Made by a program: the position numbers and the translations under genes. Shown piece by piece: positions 15,700-24,160 of a DNA stretch of 29,131 nucleotides. Numbering within the stretch: position 1 is the first letter of the stretch; each line of letters opens with the position of its first letter. The notes beneath the pieces were generated by a model, which saw only the letters and a program-made list of their open reading frames with translations, was not told the origin of the DNA and ran no database searches. The stretch covers positions 1 through 29,131 of the forward strand of contig CAYNFH010000053.1 of assembly GCA_964396385.1 (NCBI GenBank). Reading direction: 5' to 3'. The DNA is from CAYNFH01 sp964396385. GTDB lineage: Bacteria > Armatimonadota > Chthonomonadetes > Chthonomonadales > CAJBBX01.

Positions 15700-16700
15700 C
15701 TCCCAAACTCCTCCGGCTCCACGAGGGTGCGGAAGTAGGTGGTGCTGCGGCGGACGAGGTCCATCTCCTCCGCGCTGACCGTGGCGGAGTCTTCGCCGCG
15801 CTCCCAGGCGCTGGAGTAAGCCTCGTCCACGGGCCGGCCTTTGGCCCACAGGATGCGCAGCGCGGGCAGGAGGTTGGTAGCCTCCGTGGGCGGATAGCAA
15901 GCCCACCAGCCATCCTCCAGCATGGGGATGGTGCGGGTGGGCTGGGCGGCTATCTCGTTGCCCGGCAGCACGTCGTGCCCGTTGTTGCGGACTATCTGGA
16001 GGATCGCCGCGAAGTCCACTACCCCGTCCCCTGCCGCGCAGCGCACCAGGCGGTACCCTTCCGGGGCGAAGTGGATGGTGTAGTCCTTCATGTGGACGTG
16101 ACGGATGAGCGGCGCCAGCTCGCATGCCGCTTCCACCGGTCCCTCTCCCACCGCCAGCGGGTTGCCGGTGTCCAGAGTGATCCCGTAAGCCGGATGGTGG
16201 TTCACCATCTCCGCCAGGCGAAGGAAGTCCCGCGTGTTGGCGTCCTGATGGTTCTCCATAGCGATGCAGAGCCCCAGGTCGTGCGCGCAGGGGAGCGTCT
16301 CCTTCAGCCGCTCCGCGGTGGCGGCCAGGCGCGCGTCCCATCCCTCCGCCAGGGGCCGCCGGTCCCCGCACAGCACGCGGCTAAAGACGGACCGCACCAC
16401 CTTCGCTCCCACGGCCGCGGCCGTCTTGAGGTAGGCGCGGATGGCCTCCGCCTCCGAGTCTGCCAGCGCCATGTAGTCGGCCACAAAGTGCAGGGAGCGC
16501 CGTTCCAGCTCCTCCTTGAACCGCTCGGGCACCATTACTTCCGGCCTGGGCACCGGCATCTCGACACCGGCATATCCCAGCTCCACGGCCAAATCCATCA
16601 GCTCGATCGGGCCAATGGGACGGGGATGGCGCTCGCCGGATTTCGTTGCCAGCATACCGATGCTGTGGGGCAGCCCATACCCGGTGAGGGCCATGGACAT
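15696..16700 (-). CDS. TIM-barrel sugar isomerase/epimerase-like protein
   Basis: A 334-residue protein of the xylose isomerase-like TIM-barrel superfamily (AP_endonuc_2). Candidate metal ligands occur in the expected order: E in IAMENHQD, D in GITLDTGNP, H in IRHVHMKDYT, and E in LPGNEIAAQP. These enzymes isomerise or epimerise sugars through a divalent metal. The exact substrate is unknown, though nearby SDRs and a GH38 remnant suggest carbohydrate metabolism. Start 16700 (MSMALTGYG) is preferred over upstream codons, which run into the repeat at 16783-16839. The last residues, RRSTTYFRTLVEPEEFGR, are encoded by the fourth copy of the dispersed tail repeat. The stop overlaps the CopG gene. 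Confidence 0.85.
   Translation of the reverse strand: MSMALTGYGLPHSIGMLATKSGERHPRPIGPIELMDLAVELGYAGVEMPVPRPEVMVPERFKEELERRSLHFVADYMALADSEAEAIRAYLKTAAAVGAKVVRSVFSRVLCGDRRPLAEGWDARLAATAERLKETLPCAHDLGLCIAMENHQDANTRDFLRLAEMVNHHPAYGITLDTGNPLAVGEGPVEAACELAPLIRHVHMKDYTIHFAPEGYRLVRCAAGDGVVDFAAILQIVRNNGHDVLPGNEIAAQPTRTIPMLEDGWWACYPPTEATNLLPALRILWAKGRPVDEAYSSAWERGEDSATVSAEEMDLVRRSTTYFRTLVEPEEFGR
15728..15763 (+). repeat. Copy 4 of the gene-tail repeat, inside the isomerase gene
   Basis: This is the copy embedded in an intact gene: the reverse strand encodes the isomerase C-terminus MDLVRRSTTYFR. It is the likely origin type of the three other fragments. Confidence 0.55.
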
Positions 16701-16782
16701 GCGGGGAGTGGACAAGACGCGCCTCCTATACGGGGTGGATAGGAGATTGTAGCCGACGGAACAGCGGTATGGGTGTGTGGAA

Positions 16783-16839
16783 GTGTGGGAGTGTGGGAGT
16801 AGCCGGAATCCGATCCCCCATCCACCCACACCCCCACAC
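16783..16839. repeat. Inverted pair of ~8-nt tandem repeats (agtgtggg family)
   Basis: gtgtgggagtgtggg (16783-16797) faces cccacacccccacac (16825-16839) with one mismatch, giving a 15-bp stem. It separates the GGDEF-EAL gene from the isomerase, both on the minus strand, and could act as a terminator. A related octamer array lies at 27165-27202. Confidence 0.65.
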
Positions 16840-16844
16840 GGCCG

Positions 16845-19523
16845 CTACGCGGCCTTGGAGATCCGGCGCACCCTGAGCCAGGCGGTCAGCTTGTCCGCCG
16901 GTACGGGGCGGCTGATGTAATAGCCCTGGGCGGCATCACATCCGATGCTTGACAAGAGCTCCAGGCTGTCGCCGGTCTCCACTCCCTCCGCCACCACTTC
17001 CAGTCCCAGGTTGTGCCCGAGGTCCACCACGGAGCGCGCTATGGTCACATCCTCGGCGTTCTCCGGGATGTCCTTGACGAAGGAGCGATCGATCTTCACC
17101 TCGGAGACCGGCATCCGCTTGAGGTATGCGAGCGAAGAGTAGCCGGTACCAAAGTCGTCAATAGAGATCCCTATCCCGAGCGCGCGGAGCGCGTTCAGGG
17201 TGGCAATGGCCCGGTCCGGATCGGCCATTACTGCGCTCTCCGTGATCTCGAACACGAGCATGTCCCCGGGAATGTCGTAGAGCTTCAGGAGCCGCTCCAC
17301 CATGCCCGGCAACCCCGCGTCCTGCAGGTTGCGAGCGGATAGGTTCACCGCCACCGTCAGATTCAGTCCGGCGTCACACCATGCCTGGAGCTGCCTCAGC
17401 GCGGTCCCTATGACCCACGCGGTGAGCGAATCGATGAGGCCCGTATGCTCCGCCAGGGGGATGAACTCAGCCGGCGCGAGCAGCCCTCGCTCAGGGTGGT
17501 TCCAGCGCGCCAACGCCTCCACCCCGGTTACCTGGCCGTCGCGCAGATTCATTCGCGGCTGGTAGTAGAGCTCCAGCCCCTCCGTGTCGATGGCGCGCCG
17601 CAGCTCACCGATCAGCGAGAGCCGGTTGGCGGAGTACGTATCCGCTCCGGCATCGTAGACGGAGTGGCCGCAGCCCAACTGCTTGGCGATATACATGGCG
17701 ACGTCCGCCTGCCGCAGCAGCGCGTGACCATCGTGGCTGTGCTCCGGGTAGAGGGCGATACCAAGGCTCGCCCCTACGTGGAGCCGGCAGTCGTCCAGAA
17801 GAAACGGTTGGTCTACTGCTTCCAGGATCTTGTTCGCTGCCTGCACGGCTCCCTCGCGGTCTGTCTCCGGCAAGACAATCGCGAACTCGTCACCGCCGAG
17901 CCTCGCGATGGTATCGCATTCGCGCAGGACCCGCTGGAGGCGCGGCTTGAGCATCCGGAGCAGCCTGTCGCCCGCGTCGTGGCCGAAGGTGTCGTTAACC
18001 TCCTTGAAGCGATCCAGATCAAGCAGGAGGAGCGCAACCGGCGCCGTTTTGCGGGCAGCGGACCGGATGGCGTGACTGAGCCGGTCGTGGAACAGGTTCC
18101 GGTTGGGCAGGCCCGTAAGCGCGTCGTGGAGCGCCTGGTATTCCAGCAGGTTCTCGGACTGCTTGCGCTGGATGAACTGGGCGACGCCGTCCGCAATGGT
18201 GGCAAGCGCCTGAACCACGGCTTCGCCGAGCGCCCGGCTTGCAAACAGTGCCATTGCCCCCACTAGCCGTCCGTCCACAATGAGCGGATAGCCTGCAAAC
18301 GCTACCAGGTCCTCCCGATGCTTCCACTCGCGGTCGATGGCCGGATGTTCGCACAGGGCATTGCTCAGCAGGGGCTCGCGGGTCTGGGCCATCGTACCGA
18401 CCACATGCTCGCCTAGCTTTATGCGGTTGTACTTGTCGCCCAGCCCCTCGACCGTACCTGAGCTTGCCTGAAGTACAAGGTAATCTTCGCCATCCGGAAG
18501 CATCCATACGCGCGCCAGCGTGGCGTCCAGGTGGCGCACCATGGCCTGAGTACAGCGCTGCAAGACGGCCTCGAGGCTGCCGCTCTGGGCCAGGGTGGAG
18601 CTCACGTCGGCGCGGAGCGCCGTCAGCCGCGCCTGCTCCACCAGGGCCTGCTGTGCCGCCTTCCGCTCCGTGATGTCAATAAAGAGGCCCAGGACCCCTA
18701 GAACTTCGCCAGAATCGTCTACCACAGGGGCTTTTGTGACTTCGACAGTACGGTCTTGACCGGCCACGACATTGCGTTCTTCCAGAACCCTGGTCTGCCG
18801 GCCATCCATAACCGCACGATCGTCGGCCACATACTTGGCGGCAAGCTCCACCGGGAACAGATCGAAGTCGGTCTTGCCGATCACCTGTTCGGATGTCAGG
18901 CCCAGGTCGTCCGCGAACAGCTTGTTCACGGAGAGGAAGGTGCCGGCGCGATCCTTGAAGAAGACCCTCTGTGGAAGACTGGCGAGCAGAACGCGATTGT
19001 GCTCCAGCGCCTGCCGGAGGGCGAGCTCCACGTCCTTTTCGCGCGTGACGTCCATGCAGACGCCAACCAGCTCCCAGCGCTCATGTCCCGCCTGCTCGAT
19101 GCGAACGTCCTCTCGCAGCCACCGATACTCGCCGTTGTTGGTGAGGCAGCGAAACTCCTGCGTGTAGCCCGGCTGCCCGGTTTGGATGGCCCATGTGGAC
19201 AGGGCGTCCATGCGGTCACGGTCGTCGGGATGCTTGCTCAGGTACCAGGAGTGGACGTACTCACCATCGGCCCGCCGCACCAGCGGGAGAAACTGCTGCG
19301 CGGCGCCGTCATTGTAAGTATGGATGTCCCAATTGAACGGGTTCTCCCCAGCAGCGGGTGTAACCACCGCGCGCCAGAGGATGCAGCGGGCGATCTTGAG
19401 GGCGTGAAGGACCTCGTGCTGGCTAAGTGACTGGTCTTCTGTGGACCATGGAGCAGAAGATGGTATCCCGCCTGTAGCCTGTTCCGGGTGCGTTAGTTCT
19501 ACGCCCGGCGGGGTATGTTCCAT
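16845..19523 (-). CDS. PAS-PAS-GAF-GGDEF-EAL cyclic-di-GMP enzyme
   Basis: An 892-residue soluble protein. PAS domains span about residues 45-165 and 170-295 (ending VCMDVTREKD and LFIDITERKA). A GAF domain covers about 300-455. The GGDEF domain (about 465-625) has an intact active site RLGGDEFAIVL and an RxxD inhibitory-site-like motif (RECD) five residues before it. The EAL domain (about 640-885) keeps EAL (GVEALARWNHPERG), EITE, DDFGTGYSSL, the K of EVKIDRSF, and EGVE. Both diguanylate cyclase and phosphodiesterase activities are therefore chemically possible; which one dominates cannot be told. Start 19523 has a good ribosome-binding site, gggagg, about 10 nt upstream. Confidence 0.93.
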   Translation of the reverse strand: MEHTPPGVELTHPEQATGGIPSSAPWSTEDQSLSQHEVLHALKIARCILWRAVVTPAAGENPFNWDIHTYNDGAAQQFLPLVRRADGEYVHSWYLSKHPDDRDRMDALSTWAIQTGQPGYTQEFRCLTNNGEYRWLREDVRIEQAGHERWELVGVCMDVTREKDVELALRQALEHNRVLLASLPQRVFFKDRAGTFLSVNKLFADDLGLTSEQVIGKTDFDLFPVELAAKYVADDRAVMDGRQTRVLEERNVVAGQDRTVEVTKAPVVDDSGEVLGVLGLFIDITERKAAQQALVEQARLTALRADVSSTLAQSGSLEAVLQRCTQAMVRHLDATLARVWMLPDGEDYLVLQASSGTVEGLGDKYNRIKLGEHVVGTMAQTREPLLSNALCEHPAIDREWKHREDLVAFAGYPLIVDGRLVGAMALFASRALGEAVVQALATIADGVAQFIQRKQSENLLEYQALHDALTGLPNRNLFHDRLSHAIRSAARKTAPVALLLLDLDRFKEVNDTFGHDAGDRLLRMLKPRLQRVLRECDTIARLGGDEFAIVLPETDREGAVQAANKILEAVDQPFLLDDCRLHVGASLGIALYPEHSHDGHALLRQADVAMYIAKQLGCGHSVYDAGADTYSANRLSLIGELRRAIDTEGLELYYQPRMNLRDGQVTGVEALARWNHPERGLLAPAEFIPLAEHTGLIDSLTAWVIGTALRQLQAWCDAGLNLTVAVNLSARNLQDAGLPGMVERLLKLYDIPGDMLVFEITESAVMADPDRAIATLNALRALGIGISIDDFGTGYSSLAYLKRMPVSEVKIDRSFVKDIPENAEDVTIARSVVDLGHNLGLEVVAEGVETGDSLELLSSIGCDAAQGYYISRPVPADKLTAWLRVRRISKAA

Positions 19524-19738
19524 AAACAGCGGTCCTCCCGCAGTGGGTTACTTTACGCGTTTCCTTCTTGAGAATTGTTCCGTTTTGGGGCCGAGCCCCT
19601 CACTGTGACAATTACCAGGTTCGGCCGTTTTGCCCCGGTACACTGCGGGGTTCATCATCCGAGCAGGCGGAATCTGGTAGAACGATGGATACGGCGAGCG
19701 GGTGACACGACGATGTGGAAAACTTGGAATCCCTTGCG

Positions 19739-22066
19739 ATGAAGTCACGGGCTACAACCGCGATCTTTAGAGTGATCCTCGTAGCGGCATCCGCTGCACT
19801 CCTTGCAACGGGAGCCGCCGTATCGCAGGACCGCCCACAGTCGCCGCGTCGCTCTGTCGCCGCGTCGCCGCGTCGGTTAGCTCCCCGCTTCGCTTCGGAC
19901 GTGGTGCCGGTGCTCACCCGGCTTGGCTGCAACCAGGGGGCGTGCCACGGGGCGGCCCAGGGCAAGGGAGGATTCCGCCTCTCCCTGCTGGGTTACGACC
20001 CTGACCTAGACTACGACAGCATTGTCCACGCGGCGGCGGGTAGGCGCGTGTGTCCATCCCGGCCCGAGATGAGTCTGCTGCTCCGCAAACCTACCCTGGC
20101 CGTCCAGCACCGGGGAGGGCTGCGGCTCCGAGTAGGAAGCCTGGAATACCGGCTGCTGGGGGACTGGATTGCTTCCGGGATGCCGGCACCCTCACCTATG
20201 GAGCCCCGGGTGGACGGGTTGGAGGTTACGCCCCAGACCCGTACCCTCGGGCCGGGACAATCACAGCGGTTCCGAGTGGTAGCGCGCCTGAGTGATGGAT
20301 CAAGGCGCGATGTCACGGACCAGGCCCTCTTCTCCGCGGGCGACGAGGCAGTCGCCACCGTCACCCCGGAAGGCATCGCCACGGGGCGCGGTCCAGGCGA
20401 AGGGCCCGTCATTGTCCGCTACCGCGGCCTGGTGGCGGTCGCGCGCGTAGTATCACCGTTCGGGGTGCTTTCGCACCGGACGGAAGACGGAAGACGGGTG
20501 ACGGATCCGTCCGTCCTCCGTCCTCCGTCCTCCGTCGTCCATCTATCCCCGGTCGATCGCCTGATAGACGCAAAGCTCGCAGCGCTCGGGCTTAAGGCGA
20601 GCGGTCCCGCGTCCGATTCGGACTTCCTGCGGCGGGCATCGCTGGACGCGATCGGGCTGCTTCCCACGCCGGACGAGGTACGCGCCTTCCTCGCGGACCA
20701 AGATCCCTGCAAACGCGAGAAGCTGATCGACCGCCTATTGGATCGACCGGAGTACGTGGAGTTCTGGACTCTCAAGTGGAGCGACCTGCTGCGCGCGAAC
20801 CGGCAGCTCCTATCGGACAAGGGGATGGCGGCGCTTTCCGCCTGGATCCGGGAGAGCGTCGCCGCAAACAAGCCGTGGGATCAGCTTGCGCGAGAGGTGC
20901 TGTTGGCGCGGGGCAGCCCGTATGAAGTGGGACCCGCCAACTACTACCGCGCGGCCCGAACCCCTCAGGAGCTCGCGGAGACCACGAGCCAGGTTTTCCT
21001 GGGCGTGCGCATCGAGTGCGCACGGTGCCACAATCACCCCTATGAGCGGTGGACGCAGAACCAGTACTACCAGATGGCCGCGTTTTTCGCCCGCATCCGG
21101 GAGGTGAAGGGTCCCGGCCAGAACGAGCGCGAGGTCCTGGTGACAAACCATGGCGACGTAAAGCACCCCAAGACCCAGCAGGTGGTTGCGCCCTGCGCGC
21201 TGGACGCGGCTCCCCTACCGGCCGGCTACGAAGGAGACCGCCGCTCCGCCCTCGCGGGCTGGCTCACCGCGCCGGATAACCCGTTCTTCGCGCGAAGCAT
21301 AGCCAACCGGCTGTGGAAGCACTTCATGGGCCGCGGCCTCGTGGAGCCCGTAGACGACATGCGGGCCACCAACCCTCCCACCAACGCTCCGCTCCTGGAC
21401 TGGCTCGCGAAGGACCTCGTGGACCACCACTTCGACCTGAAGCACCTGATGCGGACCATCATGCTGTCCCGGGCCTACCAGCGGACCGCCATTCCCACCG
21501 CCGCCAACGCGCGGGACAATCGATACTGCTCACACTATCCGTTCAAGCGGCTAAGTGCCGAGCAGCTCCTGGACGCCGTGACCCGTGCTACGGGCGTGCC
21601 GGAGAAGTTTCCGGGCTATCCGGCCGGGACCCGTGCGGCGGAGCTCCAGGACGCCACCGTGCCCTCCTACTTTCTGGATCTGTTCGGCCGCCCTGCGCGG
21701 ACCAGCCCCTGCGAGTGCGAGCGCACGGATGACCCCAACCTGGGCCAGGTGATTCACTTGATGAATAGCGCCGGCATCAACGGACGGCTTTCCGACAAGA
21801 ACGGCCGGCTGGCAAAGCTCCTGGACGCCCATACTTCGGACACCAGGCTCGTTGAGGAGCTATTCCTCGCCACGGTGTCTCGTTACCCCACCCCGGCTGA
21901 ATCTCGCCGGGCCATCGCCGCGCTGTGGGGCAGAGAGCGGGCGACTCCGGGTTCCGGTCTCACGACTCACGACCTACGACTCACGACTCCTGACCGCCAG
22001 CGGCAGGCCGCCGAAGACCTCCTGTGGGCGCTGCTCAACTCCAAGGAATTCCTCTTCAACCACTAA
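19739..22066 (+). CDS. Exported DUF1549/DUF1553 (PSCyt/PSD1) protein with Ig-like domain
   Basis: A 775-residue protein with a signal peptide (MKSRATTAIFRVILVAASAA). A cytochrome-like leader carries the family motif LGCNQGACHG (C-x4-CH), followed by GFRLSLLGYDP. A Big_2-type Ig domain follows (LEVTPQTRTLGPGQSQRFRV). DUF1549 runs from VDRLIDAKLAALGLKASG and includes a haem-type CARCHNHPY. DUF1553 ends in the conserved LLWALLNSKEFLFNH. Such proteins are abundant in Planctomycetota, Verrucomicrobiota and Armatimonadota and are thought to act in periplasmic polysaccharide or sugar oxidation; their biochemistry is poorly known. Two tandem-repeat arrays are read in frame, at residues about 247-268 and 741-752. 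The usual DUF1501 partner is displaced to 24203-25531. Start 19739 is chosen for the signal peptide. Confidence 0.9.
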   Translation: MKSRATTAIFRVILVAASAALLATGAAVSQDRPQSPRRSVAASPRRLAPRFASDVVPVLTRLGCNQGACHGAAQGKGGFRLSLLGYDPDLDYDSIVHAAAGRRVCPSRPEMSLLLRKPTLAVQHRGGLRLRVGSLEYRLLGDWIASGMPAPSPMEPRVDGLEVTPQTRTLGPGQSQRFRVVARLSDGSRRDVTDQALFSAGDEAVATVTPEGIATGRGPGEGPVIVRYRGLVAVARVVSPFGVLSHRTEDGRRVTDPSVLRPPSSVVHLSPVDRLIDAKLAALGLKASGPASDSDFLRRASLDAIGLLPTPDEVRAFLADQDPCKREKLIDRLLDRPEYVEFWTLKWSDLLRANRQLLSDKGMAALSAWIRESVAANKPWDQLAREVLLARGSPYEVGPANYYRAARTPQELAETTSQVFLGVRIECARCHNHPYERWTQNQYYQMAAFFARIREVKGPGQNEREVLVTNHGDVKHPKTQQVVAPCALDAAPLPAGYEGDRRSALAGWLTAPDNPFFARSIANRLWKHFMGRGLVEPVDDMRATNPPTNAPLLDWLAKDLVDHHFDLKHLMRTIMLSRAYQRTAIPTAANARDNRYCSHYPFKRLSAEQLLDAVTRATGVPEKFPGYPAGTRAAELQDATVPSYFLDLFGRPARTSPCECERTDDPNLGQVIHLMNSAGINGRLSDKNGRLAKLLDAHTSDTRLVEELFLATVSRYPTPAESRRAIAALWGRERATPGSGLTTHDLRLTTPDRQRQAAEDLLWALLNSKEFLFNH
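20479..20540. repeat. In-frame heptamer repeat (gacggaa / cctccgt) in the DUF1553 gene
   Basis: Imperfect tandem units (gacggaa, gacggaa, gacgggt, gacggat) are followed by an inverted series (ccgtcctccgtcctccgtc). The array is translated between the Ig-like and DUF1549 domains. A second copy of the same element, inverted, lies at 24161-24203. Confidence 0.7.
21960..21994 (+). repeat. Five tandem heptamers (tcacgac) inside the DUF1553 gene
   Basis: Units tcacgac, tcacgac, ctacgac, tcacgac, tcctgac. They are translated as part of GLTTHDLRLTTPD shortly before the conserved DUF1553 C-terminus. The same family occurs at 27101-27131 and 27291-27325. Confidence 0.75.
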
Positions 22067-22075
22067 GATAACCAC

Positions 22076-22113
22076 TGAGCGCCTGGTGGACGTCACTGTC
22101 TACCAGGCGCTCA
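22076..22113 (+). terminator. Terminator-like hairpin after the DUF1553 gene
   Basis: A perfect 12-bp stem tgagcgcctggt/accaggcgctca with a 14-nt loop begins 10 nt after the stop at 22066. There is no T-tract. The remaining bases to 22267 hold only the leader of the next gene. Confidence 0.6.
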
Positions 22114-22267
22114 GCAGGCGGGCCAACCGGCGGACGGAGTCGCTAAGGAGAGGGCCACGGCGCAGGCCGCTCGGACAACGAAGCGGTAAGTAGCCTGTTC
22201 CCACTCGTTCCACTGCGCGAGAAGGGAACGTCCGCAGCCGGCGCTAACCAACCGGGGGAGGCTTTGC

Positions 22268-22844
22268 ATGATTTTCCGGAAGCCCGTTTGCACCGCGGCA
22301 ATAGTAAGCGCCCTGATCCTCATCTCTCAGGTCCTCGCCGGAGCGCAGCGCGTGACGCTGTGGCACATCGGGACTCCCGACCACGCCGGAGCACTTGCCG
22401 GTCACGCAAATGTTCCACTCGTACGTGATGAACAACTACTGGGATACCAACTACAAGGCCAGCCAGGACGGGATCACTACCTTCCGTTACGCGGTGGCGC
22501 CGCACGGGCCCTATCGGGGAGAGGAGGTGGCCCGACTGGGCATGGAGTTCAGCCGTCCTCTGATTGCGGCTTCAGCGAGAGGAAGCGAGCCCGCAGCTCC
22601 CCTTTTGACCGTCGAGCCGGCGGGAGTCATTGTGGAGACGCTCAAGCCCAGCGATGACGGCCGCGCATGGATCGTCCGGCTCTACGGCGCGAGCGGACAT
22701 CCGGAGAAAGCGACTCTGCATTGGCGAGCAGGACTAACGCCGCACATCAGCCTGAGCGACCTTTCCGAGCGCCCAGGGGCGCCACTCACAGGACCAGTGG
22801 ATGTACCTCCGTACGGGATTGTTACGGTGCGGGCGGAACGGTAG
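22268..22844 (+). pseudogene. Alpha-mannosidase (GH38) gene with internal deletion and frameshift
   Basis: A strong gggagg signal precedes ATG 22268, which opens a signal peptide (MIFRKPVCTAAIVSALILIS) and a short mature start, AQRVTLWHIGTPD. From about 22380 the recognisable protein continues in another frame: LPVTQMFHSYVMNNYWDTNY, FRYAVAPHGPY, LGMEFSRPLIA, and an end VPPYGIVTVRAER at 22844. The SYVMNNYWxTNYxAxQ(D/E)G block is the conserved C-terminal segment of GH38 alpha-mannosidases. The whole catalytic domain, several hundred residues, is missing. The gene therefore seems to have lost its centre, leaving both ends. Confidence 0.7.
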
Positions 22845-23091
22845 GCGGGAGCCCTCCGCGCTGGTGTTCGTCCCTCTTCTGGCGGTTGCGGAGCATGGCG
22901 CGCTTGCGCATCTGGTACCAGACGATGATGGCCAGCCCGATGGCAGCGAGCGCCAGGAACAGCTTGACACCCGGCAGGAGTATCCGCGGGTCGGTTGGAA
23001 CATCGTCCTCGTCGGCCCAGGCCGTCGATGAGCACAGCAGAAGGATGAGAACTGCGGAGATAGTACGTAGACGGTACGGCATGATCGGCAT
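22822..23091 (-). CDS. Small exported/membrane protein of unknown function
   Basis: An 89-residue protein from ATG 23091 (ATG 23082 is also possible). It has a signal peptide-like start (LRTISAVLILLLCSSTAWAD), an acidic stretch, then a transmembrane helix (VKLFLALAAIGLAIIVWYQM) and a basic cytoplasmic tail, KRAMLRNRQKRDEHQ. The arrangement predicts a short periplasmic loop and a single anchor. No family recognised. Its 3' end overlaps the GH38 remnant by 23 nt on the opposite strand. Confidence 0.6.
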   Translation of the reverse strand: MPIMPYRLRTISAVLILLLCSSTAWADEDDVPTDPRILLPGVKLFLALAAIGLAIIVWYQMRKRAMLRNRQKRDEHQRGGLPPTVPPAP

Positions 23092-23222
23092 TTCTCGGCT
23101 GGACGCCCGGTCTCCTTCACGGCCGGCCACTTGAGGGAACTTCACCGCCGCAGAATCCGACGACTCGTTTGGAATGGCTCCGGGGCGGAGCCTCGCTTCG
23201 CCCGCCGGCAGCGCGCCGATAG

Positions 23223-23275
23223 GCCGGAGTGGACCGGCGGAATCTAGGTCCTCGCTCGAATACGTCCACTCCGGC
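23223..23275. repeat. Perfect 12-bp inverted repeat in an intergenic region
   Basis: gccggagtggac (23223-23234) and gtccactccggc (23264-23275) are exact inverses separated by 29 nt. A further short palindrome, ggctccggggcggagcc, lies at 23175-23191. Both are in the 312-nt space between the divergent small membrane protein and the SDR gene, which otherwise has no coding signal. Confidence 0.6.
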
Positions 23276-23340
23276 TGCACGGCGGTGCGCCGACGCTGCG
23301 AAGCACGCTGACCTTACAGCATACTCCGTGCCGAATCGCT

Positions 23341-23400
23341 GGTTGAAGGTTGAAGGTTGAAAGTAGAGTGCCGGAGACCTTCAACCTTCAACCTTCAACC
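23341..23400. repeat. Inverted heptamer arrays: three ggttgaa and three ttcaacc
   Basis: Three perfect copies of ggttgaa (23341-23361), an 18-nt spacer, then three perfect copies of ttcaacc (23380-23400). They can form a perfect 21-bp stem. The second arm ends 3 nt before the start codon at 23404, so in RNA it would overlap the ribosome-binding region of the SDR gene. Confidence 0.85.
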
Positions 23401-23403
23401 AAG

Positions 23404-24159
23404 ATGATTTCCCAAAACCTCACGGACCGGGTCGCCATCGTTACGGGGGCGGCGCAGGGGATCGGTCGGGCCATCGCGGAGCGGCTGGCCCGAGCGGGCG
23501 CGCGCGTCGTTGTGGCCGATATAGACGAAGCCGGAGCGCGTGCGGAGGCGGAGCGCATCCAGTCGCAGGGCGGTACCGCCTCCCACCAGCGGGCCGACCT
23601 GACGCGCCAGGCGGACATCGACCGCATGGTCGACAGGACGCTGGCCGAGCACGAGCAGATAGACATTATTGTGAACAACGCCGGCATCGCCGGCCGCGCC
23701 GCGCCGCTGTGGGAGACCACGGACGACGACTGGAATCGCGTTATCTCCCTCAACCTCACCGGCGTGTTCGCATGCTGCCGCGCCGTCATCTCGCACATGC
23801 GGGAGCGGCGGAGCGGGGCCATCGTGAATATCGCCTCCATCTCCGGCAAAGAGGGGAACCCCAACATGATCCCCTACTCCGTCTCCAAAGCCGGAGTGAT
23901 ATGCCTGACGAAGGCGCTGGCCAAGGAGGTGTGCCAGGACGGGATCCGCGTAAACTGCGTGGCGCCGGCCGTGATCGAGACTCCCATCCTGGAGCAGCTC
24001 ACGGAGGAGCAGGTGACCTACATGACCAGCAAAATCCCCATGGGCCGCACGGGGAAGCCGGAGGAGGTGGCGGCGGTGGTGCACTTCCTGGCATCGGACG
24101 ACGCCAGCTTCGTCACCGGCCAGTGCTACGACGTGAGCGGAGGAAGAGCGACGTACTGA
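23404..24159 (+). CDS. Short-chain dehydrogenase/reductase (FabG-like)
   Basis: A 251-residue classical SDR. Cofactor site TGAAQGIGRAIAERL, D of VVVADID (which suggests NAD), NNAGIAG, catalytic Ser in NIASISGKEG, and YSVSK with Tyr and Lys. The C-terminal FVTGQCYDVSGG is typical. It oxidises or reduces a hydroxy/keto group on a sugar, acyl or steroid-like substrate; annotation as 3-oxoacyl-ACP reductase would be by similarity only. Start 23404 (MISQNLTDR) gives a normal N-terminus, while the in-frame ATG at 23350 would translate through the hairpin. It is convergent with DUF1501, separated by a repeat element. Confidence 0.9.
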   Translation: MISQNLTDRVAIVTGAAQGIGRAIAERLARAGARVVVADIDEAGARAEAERIQSQGGTASHQRADLTRQADIDRMVDRTLAEHEQIDIIVNNAGIAGRAAPLWETTDDDWNRVISLNLTGVFACCRAVISHMRERRSGAIVNIASISGKEGNPNMIPYSVSKAGVICLTKALAKEVCQDGIRVNCVAPAVIETPILEQLTEEQVTYMTSKIPMGRTGKPEEVAAVVHFLASDDASFVTGQCYDVSGGRATY

Positions 24160-24160
24160 A

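Noticed and set aside
15700..16371. Long minus-strand extension of the CopG frame (would give 322 residues)
   Set aside because: It overlaps the isomerase gene in another frame and is Gly/Pro/Arg-rich. Only the last 98 codons, after the ATGA start, resemble a protein family.
15975..16742. 255-residue plus-strand open frame opposite the isomerase
   Set aside because: Shadow; contains no recognisable motif while the other strand has metal-ligand motifs.
23341..23400. CRISPR-like repetition
   Set aside because: Units are 7 nt, contiguous and inverted, without spacers; no cas genes in the window.
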